DNA from: Colwellia_A sp041890515
Lineage (GTDB): Bacteria > Pseudomonadota > Gammaproteobacteria > Enterobacterales > Alteromonadaceae
NCBI GenBank assembly: GCA_041890515.1
Contig: JASDWX010000057.1
Coordinates: 7,987-71,986, forward strand
Length of the DNA stretch: 64,000 bases
Direction: 5' to 3'
In this document: positions 10,139-19,381 of the stretch, in pieces
Layout of the letters: every line of letters starts with the position of its first letter
Position numbering within the stretch: the stretch's first letter is position 1
Made by a program: the position numbers and the translations under genes
The notes under the pieces: model-generated
Seen by the model: only the letters and a program-made list of their open reading frames with translations
Told to the model about the DNA's origin: nothing
The model's database searches: none

Positions 10139-10179
10139 TGTAAAGTTAAGTTTACTCGTTTTGTATAGAATATCTTACA
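10139..10179 (-). promoter_or_regulatory. Tandem TyrR boxes upstream of aroF
   Basis: Two sites match the E. coli TyrR consensus TGTAAA-N6-TTTACA. The first, at 10139-10156, is TGTAAA-GTTAAG-TTTACT (11 of 12 fixed positions). The second, at 10162-10179, is TGTATA-GAATAT-CTTACA (10 of 12). Their centres are 23 bp apart, about two helical turns, the spacing known for a strong/weak pair that lets TyrR repress with tyrosine. They lie about 125-165 bases upstream of the aroF start. Site identity is read from sequence; function is inferred from E. coli. No tyrR gene is in this window. Confidence 0.72.
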
Positions 10180-10373
10180 GTGAATTTTTTTGAAGGTACA
10201 GTATTTTTTAGTGTTTTTATTCTATGTGCTTTTAGGAATGCAGATACTTATGATTTGGCTGGAACTAAAATACGTACATGAATTAAAAAGTAGAATGACT
10301 ACTGAAGGCCATCCTGAACATCGTCACTCTTTCACATCCATCTGATCGTGACATACCGTTCATCCTGAACATA
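10180..10373. other. Intergenic region between aroF and acs with a 12-bp direct repeat
   Basis: No gene is visible between the TyrR boxes and the acs terminator. Two exact copies of CATCCTGAACAT occur at 10310-10321 and 10361-10372, with start-to-start distance 51 bp. The second abuts the acs terminator stem. The copies may be remnants of an interspersed repeat family; their role is unknown. Confidence 0.4.
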
Positions 10374-10393
10374 AAAGCACCCGGAGGCGCTTT
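10374..10393 (-). terminator. Rho-independent terminator of acs
   Basis: An 8-bp stem (AAAGCGCC read on minus, pairing with GGTGCTTT, one G-U) closes a four-base loop TCCG. It lies 30 bases past the acs stop on the transcribed strand. The stem ends in T residues, with only a short, interrupted T tail. Confidence 0.65.
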
Positions 10394-10422
10394 ATCTTTA
10401 AAGTAAATATTTACGGTATTAA

Positions 10423-12369
10423 CTAAGCACCATGAACAATTCGATTGCTGATCAAGTTATCAACAACAGTAGGGTCTGCCAATGTTGAAGTATCCCCTAA
10501 AGTATCAATATCGTTTTCAGCAATTTTACGTAATATACGACGCATAATTTTTCCTGAACGTGTTTTTGGTAGACCTGGTGCGTATTGAATATAATCAGGC
10601 TTGGCAAAACGACCTAACTCTTTAGCAACAAATTCAGTCAATGCTTTAAGTAGCTCAGGAGATTCAGTCGCATTCCCCATCAAAGTAACGTAAGCATAAA
10701 CACCTTGTCCTTTAATTTCATGTGGGTACCCAACAACAGCCGCTTCTGCAACTGCAGGATGAAGTACTAATGCACTTTCAATCTCAGCTGTACCTAAACG
10801 ATGACCAGAAACGTTAAGTACGTCATCAACACGCCCTGTGATCCAATAAAAATCGTCTTCATCACGTCGAGCACCATCACCCGTAAAATAATTACCGGGA
10901 TATTGGCTTAAATATGTTTGATAGAAGCGATCGTGATCACCGTAAACTGTACGTAACTGGCCTGGCCAACTACCTGTCATCACTAATAAACCCGAGTCAG
11001 CACCTTCAAGCGTGTTACCTTCTTTATCAAACAATGCAGGCTGCACACCAAAAAATGGCTTACCCGCAGCGCCCGGTTTCATATCAACAGCACCTGGTAA
11101 TGAAGTAATTAAAATACCTCCTGTTTCAGTTTGCCACCAAGTATCAACAATTGGACAATTAGATTTTCCTACTATTTCATAATACCAATGCCATGCCTCT
11201 GGATTGATGGGTTCACCCACTGTGCCTAAAATACGTAAAGAAGAAAGATCTGATTGATTGACCAAATCATCTCCTACACTCATTAATGCACGAATTGCTG
11301 TCGGCGCCGTATAAAAAATATTTACTTTATGCTTTTCACATACTTGCCAGAAACGACCTGCATCTGGATAAGTAGGTACACCTTCAAATACTAATGTTGT
11401 TGCACCGTTAGCTAACGGTCCATAAAAAATATAAGAGTGCCCCGTGATCCAGCCAGCGTCGGCTGTACACCAATAAATTTCTCCCTCTTTATAGTCAAAA
11501 ACATATTTATGAGTCATTGCTGTATAAAGAGAATAGCCACCACAAGTATGTAAAACACCTTTTGGTGTTCCTGTAGAGCCTGAAGTATAAAGAATAAATA
11601 ATGGGTCTTCTGCGTCCATTACTTCTGGCTCACATACTGCCGATTGCTTGGCAACCTCATCTTCATAACTAACGTCAATGCTGTCATTCCAAGCAACATC
11701 GCCACCTGTGCGAGCGACAACAATAACTGAATGAACATTTGGACAATCAGCTACAGCTTCATCAACGTTTATTTTAAGAGGGATAACACGGCCACCACGT
11801 AAACTTTCATCAGCGGTAATGACCACCTGGCAATCAGCATCAGCAACACGAGAACGAATAGCTTCTGTAGAAAACCCCCCAAAAACCACCGAATGTACTG
11901 CGCCAATTCGAGCACAGGCTAACATGGCATAACCCACTTCAGGGATCATCGGCATATAAATACACACACGATCGCCTTTGTTAACACCGCGTGCTTTTAA
12001 TAAATTAGCGAAACGACAAACATGATCATGAAGTTCTTGGTAAGTAATCTTTTTATCATCACTGGGATCATCACCTTCCCAAATAATAGCAGTATCATTT
12101 GCTTTTGTGGCCAAGTGACGGTCAATACAATTATAACTTACGTTTAATTTACCGCCAGAAAACCATTTAATATCAGCTGTTTTTAAATCAACATTACTTA
12201 CACTGTCCCATGGCTTATACCAATCAAGAAATTTATTAGCTTGCTCTGCCCAGAATACATCGGGTTGCTCGATTGATTGCTTGTACATCGCATCATATGT
12301 TGCACTATCAATATGTGTGTGCGCCTTGGCTTGTTCTAAAACCGGGTAACAACTTTTTAATTCTTTCAT
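10423..12369 (-). CDS. acs: Acetyl-CoA synthetase (AMP-forming) Acs
   Basis: The 648-residue ANL-family enzyme activates acetate with ATP and CoA to acetyl-CoA through acetyl-AMP. The P-loop-like motif YTSGSTGTPKG, the DTWWQTETGG segment and GYPHEIKGQGVYAYV are present. The C-terminal PKTRSGKIMRRILRK contains the catalytic lysine whose acetylation silences the enzyme. Length is that of bacterial Acs (about 650). It is a single-gene unit on minus with a terminator just downstream. The upstream region has an 8-base site TGATCACA near 12412 that could be half of a CRP site, weak evidence only. Confidence 0.97.
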   Translation of the reverse strand: MKELKSCYPVLEQAKAHTHIDSATYDAMYKQSIEQPDVFWAEQANKFLDWYKPWDSVSNVDLKTADIKWFSGGKLNVSYNCIDRHLATKANDTAIIWEGDDPSDDKKITYQELHDHVCRFANLLKARGVNKGDRVCIYMPMIPEVGYAMLACARIGAVHSVVFGGFSTEAIRSRVADADCQVVITADESLRGGRVIPLKINVDEAVADCPNVHSVIVVARTGGDVAWNDSIDVSYEDEVAKQSAVCEPEVMDAEDPLFILYTSGSTGTPKGVLHTCGGYSLYTAMTHKYVFDYKEGEIYWCTADAGWITGHSYIFYGPLANGATTLVFEGVPTYPDAGRFWQVCEKHKVNIFYTAPTAIRALMSVGDDLVNQSDLSSLRILGTVGEPINPEAWHWYYEIVGKSNCPIVDTWWQTETGGILITSLPGAVDMKPGAAGKPFFGVQPALFDKEGNTLEGADSGLLVMTGSWPGQLRTVYGDHDRFYQTYLSQYPGNYFTGDGARRDEDDFYWITGRVDDVLNVSGHRLGTAEIESALVLHPAVAEAAVVGYPHEIKGQGVYAYVTLMGNATESPELLKALTEFVAKELGRFAKPDYIQYAPGLPKTRSGKIMRRILRKIAENDIDTLGDTSTLADPTVVDNLISNRIVHGA

Positions 12370-12600
12370 GTTGAGTCCTTCATTTCTAACTTGATATTAC
12401 TAATATAATTATGATCACAGCTTAAATGAATGGTTTAAAACATATGAGCAGTAACTGGTTTTTTAAGTTTTACTTTTCAAACAATGAACAACATCATATA
12501 GGAAGTTAATTAGTGCGACTACTCAACTAAAGTCGAATAAGACAGATTAATTTAAAATAAAATTGTAAACAGATAATTGTCAATTAAGTAATTAACACTG

Positions 12601-12636
12601 AAACTGACAAATGACAGCGTTGTCATTTGTCAGTTT
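12601..12636. repeat. Perfect 16-bp inverted repeat upstream of acs
   Basis: AAACTGACAAATGACA (12601-12616) and its exact complement (12621-12636) enclose the four bases GCGT. It lies 57 bases downstream of the 81-residue gene and about 230 bases upstream of acs, on the strand of both. An A-rich stretch follows on plus, so it does not look like a plus-strand terminator; on minus it is followed by only a few T. It could be the terminator of the small gene or an RNA hairpin in the acs leader. The rest of 12370-12693 shows no coding signal. Confidence 0.6.
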
Positions 12637-12693
12637 AAAAAAAGCAAAAAAAAAATCTGCCATTCATTGTCGAATTGTTATGAAAAATTGTGA

Positions 12694-12939
12694 TCAACGA
12701 AGAATAATATCTGGCGAAGCATTAATCTCACCATCTTCTGTAATAGTAACTGTTCCCGTATTATTTGAGAGTACCGCAATGCTACGTCCTTGTTCGTTGC
12801 GAATAAAAAGTAGTTCATAGCCAAACTTACTTAAACTCCCAACAGAAAATTTTTGCGCAAGTGATAATTTATGCCACCAAACAGATTGTTCAGGTGGTTC
12901 ATGTCTTCTATCGACATAAGGTTCCTCTTGTAAGTGCAT
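12694..12939 (-). CDS. Small conserved-looking protein of unknown function (81 aa)
   Basis: The frame begins with ATG at 12939 with a strong AGGGGG ribosome site 8 bases upstream, which supports real translation. The soluble 81-residue product has an acidic start (LQEEPYVDRRHEPPEQ), a WWHKLSLAQKF segment and a C-terminal half of alternating hydrophobic strands (ELLFIRNEQGRSIAVLSN, GTVTITEDGEI). There is no signal peptide, membrane segment or cysteine. I do not recognise a family. It is followed by the perfect inverted repeat and is upstream of acs on the same strand. Confidence 0.6.
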   Translation of the reverse strand: MHLQEEPYVDRRHEPPEQSVWWHKLSLAQKFSVGSLSKFGYELLFIRNEQGRSIAVLSNNTGTVTITEDGEINASPDIILR

Positions 12940-13061
12940 AACATGCCCCCTTTGAATAAATATTGTATTTATTCACTAATATTACATTATTGGAGTCAGA
13001 AAATACCTGTACTCAAATTAAGTATAGAACAAAATTTTAAATCAAGGCGCTTTTTGTTTTA

Positions 13062-13442
13062 TTATGCAGAAAGTACTACAAACGCAGTTGCATAAAGAGC
13101 TTCATCAGAGAGTGATATGTGCCAAGTTTTAGCGCCTAATGTAATAGCTAACTCTTCAGCACGACTACTTAAAAGTAATTGTGGCTGTCCAGAAGCTAAT
13201 GATTTTATTTCAAAATGTTGAAATGAAACACCATTAGCTATGCCAGTACCTAATGCTTTTGACGCAGCTTCTTTGCCTGCCCAACGTTTTGCTAAATACA
13301 ATGACGGATTCGCTAATGATTGGTATTTTTGATGTTCTATCGGGGTGAGTACACGCAGTGCTAATTTGTCTCGTACTTTAATTGACATATTTTCTATACG
13401 GCTTATTTCAATAATATCAGTACCTATACCGACGACAGACAT
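13062..13442 (-). CDS. acpS: Holo-[acyl-carrier-protein] synthase AcpS
   Basis: The 126-residue protein has the two AcpS signatures: GIGTDIIEISRIE at the N-terminus and KRWAGKEAASKALGTGI in the middle, holding the Mg-binding Asp and Glu. It transfers 4'-phosphopantetheine from CoA to the serine of acyl carrier protein. It is the last gene of the lepA-to-acpS block, in the usual order after pdxJ, but a hairpin (13521-13548) lies between pdxJ and acpS, so the two may be partly uncoupled. Confidence 0.95.
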   Translation of the reverse strand: MSVVGIGTDIIEISRIENMSIKVRDKLALRVLTPIEHQKYQSLANPSLYLAKRWAGKEAASKALGTGIANGVSFQHFEIKSLASGQPQLLLSSRAEELAITLGAKTWHISLSDEALYATAFVVLSA

Positions 13443-13520
13443 AATAAATCTCTTTTTTTGATGCTAAACCTAAGCGTTTATATAATGCGAATAGAATGAC
13501 CTTTAATAAATGTTCAATAA

Positions 13521-13548
13521 GGCAGAGGTTGTCATTTCAAACTCTGCC
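13521..13548. terminator. Hairpin between pdxJ and acpS, terminator-like in both directions
   Basis: GGCAGAG (13521-13527) pairs with CTCTGCC (13542-13548) around a 14-base loop. On plus it is followed directly by TTTTTT; on minus by TTATT. Since the genes here run on minus, it probably attenuates transcription from pdxJ into acpS. The better T tract is on plus, where no gene needs it, so the direction is uncertain. Confidence 0.6.
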
Positions 13549-13562
13549 TTTTTTACTAAAAT

Positions 13563-14294
13563 CTAACTACGTGCTTCTAACATGAGTTGTTTCATGTCAC
13601 GAACAGCTCTATCCAATCCGTCAATTGCCGCTCGTGCAATAATTGCATGACCAATATTAAGTTCGATAATCTCTTCAATTGCAGCAATAGGTTTTACGTT
13701 AAAGTAGTTTAATCCGTGTCCTGCATTTACCTTTAAACCATTGGCATGCGCATATTTAATGCCTTCAATTAAGCGGATCAATTCGATCTGTTGATCTTGT
13801 TCACTTTTCGCGTCTGCATAATGCCCAGTATGAATTTCAATATAAGGCGCTTTACTTGCTATGGCGGCATCAATTTGGTTTTTATCAGCATCAATAAAGA
13901 GACTAGTTTCAATGCCTGCCAAAGATAATTTTTCTACTGCTCGAGTAATTTTTTCTAAATTACCTGATACATCTAAGCCACCTTCCGTAGTAAGCTCTTC
14001 ACGTTTTTCAGGCACTAAACAACAAAACGCTGGTTTTACTCCACAAGCAATTTCAAGCATTTCATCAGTAACGGCCATCTCTAAGTTCATCCTTGTATGT
14101 AAAGTCTGCTTTAAAACATGGATATCTCTGTCTTGTATGTGGCGACGATCTTCACGTAAATGAACGGTAATACCGTCTGCTCCAGCATGCTCAGCAACTG
14201 ATGCAGCATAAACAGGATCAGGATAATTTGTCCCCCTTGCTTCTCGCAAGGTAGCAATATGGTCAACATTTACGCCTAATAAAAGTTCGCTCAT
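13563..14294 (-). CDS. pdxJ: Pyridoxine 5'-phosphate synthase PdxJ
   Basis: The 243-residue TIM-barrel protein condenses 1-deoxy-D-xylulose 5-phosphate with 3-amino-2-oxopropyl phosphate to make pyridoxine 5'-phosphate. Family segments: LGVNVDHIATLREARG at the start, HLREDRRHIQDRD, LEMAVTDEML, IEIHTGHYAD and VNAGHGLNYFNV. Length is typical. It is 17 bases after recO on the same strand, the conserved recO-pdxJ-acpS order of gammaproteobacteria. Confidence 0.97.
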   Translation of the reverse strand: MSELLLGVNVDHIATLREARGTNYPDPVYAASVAEHAGADGITVHLREDRRHIQDRDIHVLKQTLHTRMNLEMAVTDEMLEIACGVKPAFCCLVPEKREELTTEGGLDVSGNLEKITRAVEKLSLAGIETSLFIDADKNQIDAAIASKAPYIEIHTGHYADAKSEQDQQIELIRLIEGIKYAHANGLKVNAGHGLNYFNVKPIAAIEEIIELNIGHAIIARAAIDGLDRAVRDMKQLMLEARS

Positions 14295-14311
14295 TATTAT
14301 ATCTCTTAAGT

Positions 14312-14998
14312 TTATGTGTTTTGTGTAAACAATTTACGGCTATGTAATGGTTTCCCATCAAGTAAATGATTAATAATTTGCCGCATTAATAATTTATATG
14401 TTTGCATGACTTCTTTAGCAGATATGTTTTCTTCTGCTATAGCTTTTAAATGAATTGCATTATAACAAGTTTGTGAAAACTTATTTATAGTCGGTACAAA
14501 ACCTTTTTCAGGCAAGTAATTGTAATGACTATTGTCTTCTGAAGATATAGGAGAAAAGTCAATGGTCAACCCTAACTCTTCTAATAACCTATTTTCAAAG
14601 TTTCTTAATATATATTCAATTGAGTTTTGTTCTGATAATTGCTCAATGCTCTGCTGGTATTGAAAAAAAAGTTCATCATACGGAATGTGCTCTCCCAATA
14701 AACGAACTTGTAGCTCGTTGAGATAGAAGCCACTATAAAGATAATTACCACTTAGTTTGTATGATTTACGTTCTGGTTCAACACGTTTTAAATATTTGAG
14801 ATTTCCTTGACCTTTCAATACTATTTTCAAGGGAGAGAAAGGTTGGAGTAGTGCTCTTTTATTTGATTTTAGCGATTTTCCTAAGTAAGAAATCGCAGAG
14901 ATTTTTCCTTGCTGTGATGTGAGGAATTCAAGCAGTATTTGATTTTCACGGTAAGGCCGTGAATGCAATAAAAAAGCGCTTTGCTCAAGTTCTTCCAT
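14312..14998 (-). CDS. recO: DNA repair protein RecO
   Basis: The 228-residue protein has an N-terminal OB-fold (AFLLHSRPYRENQILLEFLTS, split domain about 1-80) and a helical C-terminal part with LNELQVRLLGEHIPYDELFFQYQ. RecO anneals DNA and helps load RecA with RecF/RecR. The zinc-finger cysteines of some RecO proteins are absent, as in E. coli. It lies 40 bases after era, matching the era-recO-pdxJ order. The protein is divergent, so context adds much of the confidence. Confidence 0.92.
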   Translation of the reverse strand: MEELEQSAFLLHSRPYRENQILLEFLTSQQGKISAISYLGKSLKSNKRALLQPFSPLKIVLKGQGNLKYLKRVEPERKSYKLSGNYLYSGFYLNELQVRLLGEHIPYDELFFQYQQSIEQLSEQNSIEYILRNFENRLLEELGLTIDFSPISSEDNSHYNYLPEKGFVPTINKFSQTCYNAIHLKAIAEENISAKEVMQTYKLLMRQIINHLLDGKPLHSRKLFTQNT

Positions 14999-15038
14999 CT
15001 TTAATGGCCCAAAAAACTAATTTAAGACTAATTTAAAA

Positions 15039-15950
15039 CTAGCCTGAATATTCATCACCATAACCTAAGCTACGTAAAGCACGTTCATCATCAGCCCAAC
15101 CCGACTTAACTTTCACCCATGTTTCAAGAAATACTTTCTTTTCAAAGAGCGCTTCCATATCACGACGAGCCTCTTGACCAATAGTTTTTAGTCGTTCTCC
15201 ACCATTGCCTATAACCATACGTTTTTGACTTTTACGTTCAACTAAAATAAGCGCATTAATATGGATAACCCCTTTTTCATCCATTTTAAATTGTTCAACT
15301 TCAACCGTTGTTGAATAAGGTAATTCATCACCTGTGAAACGGATAAGTTTTTCACGCACAATTTCAGATGCCATAAATCGGCTTGAACGATCCGTTACGT
15401 AATCATCTGGAAACCAAAAGTCCCCTTCAGGTAACGAGTTAAGACAAAGCTGGCGAATAGTATCGACATTATCACCTTTTGCCGCTGAAATAGGCACGAT
15501 GTCACTGAAATCATGCATTTCACCTAATTTTTGCAAATGGGGTAAAAGTAATTCTTTGTCTTGGACATTATCAATTTTATTAACCACTAAAATGCAACGC
15601 GAGCCAGATTTTTTGATTTTACTCAGCACCAAGTCATCGTCAGACGTCCAATGCGTACCTTCAACAAGAAAGACAACTAATTCAACCTCTGCGATTGAAC
15701 TACTGGCTGCACGATTCATTAGGCGGTTAATAGCGCGCTTTTCATCGGCATGAAGACCAGGAGTATCAACTAAAACGGCTTGATTATTTTCTTCCGTTAA
15801 AATACCTAAGATACGATGGCGTGTCGTTTGTGGTTTACGAGAGGTAATACTAATTTTTTGACCTAACAAGCTGTTAAGCAACGTTGATTTGCCAACGTTA
15901 GGACGACCAACAATAGCAATTAAGCCACAATGTTTATTTTCACTTGTCAT
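15039..15950 (-). CDS. era: GTPase Era
   Basis: The 303-residue ribosome-assembly GTPase has G1 GRPNVGKST, G3 DTPGLH and G4 NKID in the first half. A C-terminal KH domain contains VIGNGGERLKTIG, which binds the 3' end of 16S rRNA. Length matches E. coli Era (301). It follows rnc by 17 bases; rnc-era coupling is general in proteobacteria. Confidence 0.97.
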   Translation of the reverse strand: MTSENKHCGLIAIVGRPNVGKSTLLNSLLGQKISITSRKPQTTRHRILGILTEENNQAVLVDTPGLHADEKRAINRLMNRAASSSIAEVELVVFLVEGTHWTSDDDLVLSKIKKSGSRCILVVNKIDNVQDKELLLPHLQKLGEMHDFSDIVPISAAKGDNVDTIRQLCLNSLPEGDFWFPDDYVTDRSSRFMASEIVREKLIRFTGDELPYSTTVEVEQFKMDEKGVIHINALILVERKSQKRMVIGNGGERLKTIGQEARRDMEALFEKKVFLETWVKVKSGWADDERALRSLGYGDEYSG

Positions 15951-15967
15951 AATGATATTTCGCTGAG

Positions 15968-16663
15968 TTATTTTTTATCAAAAATGAGCGCGAGTACCTG
16001 TTGCGCTGCGGCTTGTTCGGCTTTACGACGGCTAGTACCGTTAGTGATAACTTCGGTATTTATCACTTCTGTTGTACAACGCACCGTAAATTGCTGGTTA
16101 TGAGATTGACCCGTTGTATGAATCACTTCATAAAGTGGTAAAGCAATCTTTCGTGCTTGTAAGTATTCTTGCAAGCGTGTTTTAGGATCTTTTTGTTCGT
16201 TACCCGGTTTAATAATATCTAGTCGTTCAGCAAACCAACTAAGCACTAGCGCTTTAGTCGTATCGTTATCTGAATCTAAGTACACTGCACCAATAATGGC
16301 TTCCACAGCATCTTCTAAAATTGAATCTCGACGGTGGCCACCACTTTTTAATTCACCTGGGCCTAAAATCAAGTATTCACCTAAATTAAAGCCACGTCCA
16401 ATTTCAGCTAAGGTAACACCGCGAACAAGACTCGAACGCATCCGTGTCAAATCCCCCTCATCATGAGAAGGAAATTGTTGATAAAGAACCTCCGCAATAA
16501 CGAAGCCAAGAATAGAATCACCAAGAAACTCTAAACGTTCATTATGTGTACCCTTGGCACTGCGATGCGTTAATGCTTGGAGTAACAAGTCAGTATTATT
16601 AAAGGTATATCCTAATTTTTTACTTAACCTTGTTAGTGCGATTGCTGAGCTTTTCAAAATCAA
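15968..16663 (-). CDS. rnc: Ribonuclease III
   Basis: The 231-residue protein has the RNase III signature NERLEFLGDSILGFVIAEVLY region with the catalytic Glu and Asp, then EDAVEAIIGAVYLDS, and a C-terminal double-stranded RNA-binding domain (TRLQEYLQARK to the end). It cuts structured RNA, including rRNA precursors. The start is a TTG at 16663 that overlaps the lepB stop by four bases (TTGA), which implies translational coupling. No ATG lies between it and the conserved LGYTF segment, so TTG is the best start. Confidence 0.95.
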   Translation of the reverse strand: MILKSSAIALTRLSKKLGYTFNNTDLLLQALTHRSAKGTHNERLEFLGDSILGFVIAEVLYQQFPSHDEGDLTRMRSSLVRGVTLAEIGRGFNLGEYLILGPGELKSGGHRRDSILEDAVEAIIGAVYLDSDNDTTKALVLSWFAERLDIIKPGNEQKDPKTRLQEYLQARKIALPLYEVIHTTGQSHNQQFTVRCTTEVINTEVITNGTSRRKAEQAAAQQVLALIFDKK

Positions 16664-17580
16664 TTAATCCAACCTAAACGTGAGAAGCGAACATTGGTTG
16701 GCACCCACTTAGGTAAAAGGCTATTTTCATCACGGTCAAAATCAAAGCTCATCCAAATGGCAATGGCTTCGCCAACAAGATTTTCTTCAGGCACAAACCC
16801 CCAAAAACGACCATCTAGGCTATTATCTCGATTGTCACCCATGACATAATAATGACCTTGAGGCACAACAAACTCATCACGTTGCGTTCCCGCCTGTTGA
16901 TAGTAATGTTGAGTGCGTGGCAAAGTTTGGTTATCAATTAATATATCATGCGTTTTATTTGGCATAACAGAAGTATGGCGACTCAAACCATAAGAACCAT
17001 CAGGTGTATCCGTTTCTTTTCTAAAGTTATGTACCACTTGTTCAAAGTCAGGACATTTCTCATCACTTTCTAAACAAGCAGGCTTAATATAAATTGATTT
17101 ATTACGATAAATTATTCTATCGCCGGGTAAACCAATAACACGCTTAATATAGTCGATTTTCGTATCACGAGGATATTTAAAAACGACAACATCCCCTCGT
17201 TCTGGTAACCCGACTTCAAAAAACTTATTTCGCACTACAGGATCACGCAAACCATAGTTAAACTTATTAACTAAGATAAAGTCTCCATCAAGTAATGTCG
17301 GCATCATAGACCCCGATGGTATTTGAAACGGTTCCCATAAAAATGAACGCAATATTAATACAAAAGCAATAACTGGAAATATTTGTACACATGTATCTAT
17401 AATTGCCAAAGGTTCTGATAATTTAGTTATAACATCGTCTGGTAACGTTTCTTGACATTGAGCTTGAGCTGCTGCCAATGTTAATTTACGCTTCGGCGCT
17501 AAATAAAACTTATCAGCTAACCAAACGACACCCGTAATACCCGTAAGAATAACGAGGAATATTGAAAAATATACAGCCAT
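16660..17580 (-). CDS. lepB: Signal peptidase I LepB
   Basis: The 306-residue membrane protease has two N-terminal membrane segments (about 3-22 and 65-83). Box B, PSGSMMPTLL, carries the nucleophilic serine. Box D, KRVIGLPGD, carries the general-base lysine; box E appears as GDNRDNSLDGRFWG. It cleaves signal peptides from exported proteins on the periplasmic side. It lies 10 bases after lepA and overlaps rnc by four bases. Confidence 0.97.
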   Translation of the reverse strand: MAVYFSIFLVILTGITGVVWLADKFYLAPKRKLTLAAAQAQCQETLPDDVITKLSEPLAIIDTCVQIFPVIAFVLILRSFLWEPFQIPSGSMMPTLLDGDFILVNKFNYGLRDPVVRNKFFEVGLPERGDVVVFKYPRDTKIDYIKRVIGLPGDRIIYRNKSIYIKPACLESDEKCPDFEQVVHNFRKETDTPDGSYGLSRHTSVMPNKTHDILIDNQTLPRTQHYYQQAGTQRDEFVVPQGHYYVMGDNRDNSLDGRFWGFVPEENLVGEAIAIWMSFDFDRDENSLLPKWVPTNVRFSRLGWIN

Positions 17581-17590
17581 GACTTCCTTA

Positions 17591-19381
17591 CTAACTATCT
17601 AATTTAAGAACAGCTAAAAACGCTTCTTGAGGTACTTCTACATTACCCACTTGCTTCATGCGCTTCTTGCCATCTTTCTGTTTTTGTAACAATTTTTTCT
17701 TACGAGATATATCGCCACCATAACATTTTGCGGTAACATTTTTTCGTAATTGTTTAACGGTCGTACGAGCAATAACGTTATTACCAATAGCCGCTTGAAT
17801 AGCAATATCAAACATTTGGCGATGAATAAGCTCTTTTAATTTATCGACAAGCATACGACCACGAGCAACTGAGTTATCTCTATGGGTAATCATCGCTAAT
17901 GCATCAACGCGATCTCCATTAATCATGACATCTACGCGAACCATATCTGCTGCTTCAAAGCGCACAAAGTTATAATCGAGTGACGCATAACCGCGACTGG
18001 TTGATTTCAATTTATCAAAGAAATCCATAACCACTTCTGCCATCGGTAATTCATAAGTTACCGCGACTTGATTTCCATGATAAATAATATCTTTTTGAAC
18101 ACCACGCTTTTCAATACACAAGGTAATAACATTACCCAAATGTTCTTGCGGTACGAGAATATTAGCCTGAACAATAGGTTCACGAATTTCATCAATATTA
18201 TTAACTGCGGGTAAATCACCAGGATTATCAATAGATAAAACTTCACCATCGGTCTTAACAATTTCGTAGTTAACCGTTGGAGCGGTCGTAATTAAATCAA
18301 GGTCATATTCTCGCGCTAAACGCTCTTGAACAATCTCCATATGTAACATACCAAGAAAACCAATACGAAAACCAAAGCCCAGTGCAGATGAATTCTCTGG
18401 TTCAAAAAATAATGATGCATCGTTTAAGCTGAGTTTATTCAATGCATCACGGAAATTTTCGTAATCGTCTGAGCTTATAGGAAAAATGCCGGCATAAACT
18501 TGTGGTTGTACTTTTTTGAAACCAGCAAGCGCTTTAGTTGCTTCTTTTTTACTGATGGTAATGGTGTCACCCACTGGGGCACCATGAATTTCTTTAATAC
18601 CGGCGATAATAAAACCGACTTCGCCACTTTTTAAAATACCTGTTTCGACTTGCTTAGGTGTAAAAATACCGACTTTATCAATTTGGTGTACTTGTCCTGT
18701 AGACATCACCACCATTTTGTCGCCTTTCTTTACTTCACCGTTCATGACACGAACTAATGAAACAACCCCTTGATAATTATCAAACCACGAATCAATGATC
18801 AAGGCTTGTAAATTACCTTTAGGATCACCTATCGGTCCAGGGATATTTTCAACGATGGTTTCTAATACATCTTCAATACCGATACCTGTTTTTGCTGAAC
18901 ACTGCACAGCACCAGTCGCATCAATACCAATAATATCTTCAATTTCTTCACTCACGCGATCAGGATCAGCTTGCGGTAAGTCAATTTTATTTAAAATGGG
19001 AATAACTTCTAATTCCATTTCAAGGGCGGTGTAACAGTTTGCTACGGTTTGTGCTTCAACCCCTTGTCCTGCATCAACAACCAATAAAGCGCCTTCACAT
19101 GAAGCAAGTGAGCGGGAAACTTCATACGAAAAATCAACATGACCGGGCGTATCAATAAAGTTAAGTTGATATATTTCACCGTTTTTGGCTTTATAATCTA
19201 AAGTAACACTTTGCGCTTTAATGGTTATGCCACGTTCGCGTTCAATGTCCATAGAGTCAAGGACTTGCGCTTCCATTTCACGTTCTTGTAAGCCACCACA
19301 ATGCTGGATCAAGCGATCAGAAAGTGTAGATTTGCCGTGATCGATATGGGCAATGATAGAGAAGTTACGTATGTTCTTCAT
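17591..19381 (-). CDS. lepA: Elongation factor 4 (LepA)
   Basis: The ribosome back-translocase GTPase has G1 AHIDHGKS, G3 DTPGHVDFSYEV and G4 NKID near the N-terminus, EF-G-like domains II, III and V, and the LepA-specific C-terminal domain ending in a basic segment (SRKKKLLQKQKDGKKRMKQ). The start at 19381 gives 596 residues beginning MKNIRNFSII, the usual family start. An in-frame ATG at 19510 would add 43 residues without family support and lies right after a minus-strand terminator. It heads the lepA-lepB-rnc-era-recO-pdxJ block. The usual rpoE-rseABC genes are not upstream here. Confidence 0.96.
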   Translation of the reverse strand: MKNIRNFSIIAHIDHGKSTLSDRLIQHCGGLQEREMEAQVLDSMDIERERGITIKAQSVTLDYKAKNGEIYQLNFIDTPGHVDFSYEVSRSLASCEGALLVVDAGQGVEAQTVANCYTALEMELEVIPILNKIDLPQADPDRVSEEIEDIIGIDATGAVQCSAKTGIGIEDVLETIVENIPGPIGDPKGNLQALIIDSWFDNYQGVVSLVRVMNGEVKKGDKMVVMSTGQVHQIDKVGIFTPKQVETGILKSGEVGFIIAGIKEIHGAPVGDTITISKKEATKALAGFKKVQPQVYAGIFPISSDDYENFRDALNKLSLNDASLFFEPENSSALGFGFRIGFLGMLHMEIVQERLAREYDLDLITTAPTVNYEIVKTDGEVLSIDNPGDLPAVNNIDEIREPIVQANILVPQEHLGNVITLCIEKRGVQKDIIYHGNQVAVTYELPMAEVVMDFFDKLKSTSRGYASLDYNFVRFEAADMVRVDVMINGDRVDALAMITHRDNSVARGRMLVDKLKELIHRQMFDIAIQAAIGNNVIARTTVKQLRKNVTAKCYGGDISRKKKLLQKQKDGKKRMKQVGNVEVPQEAFLAVLKLDS

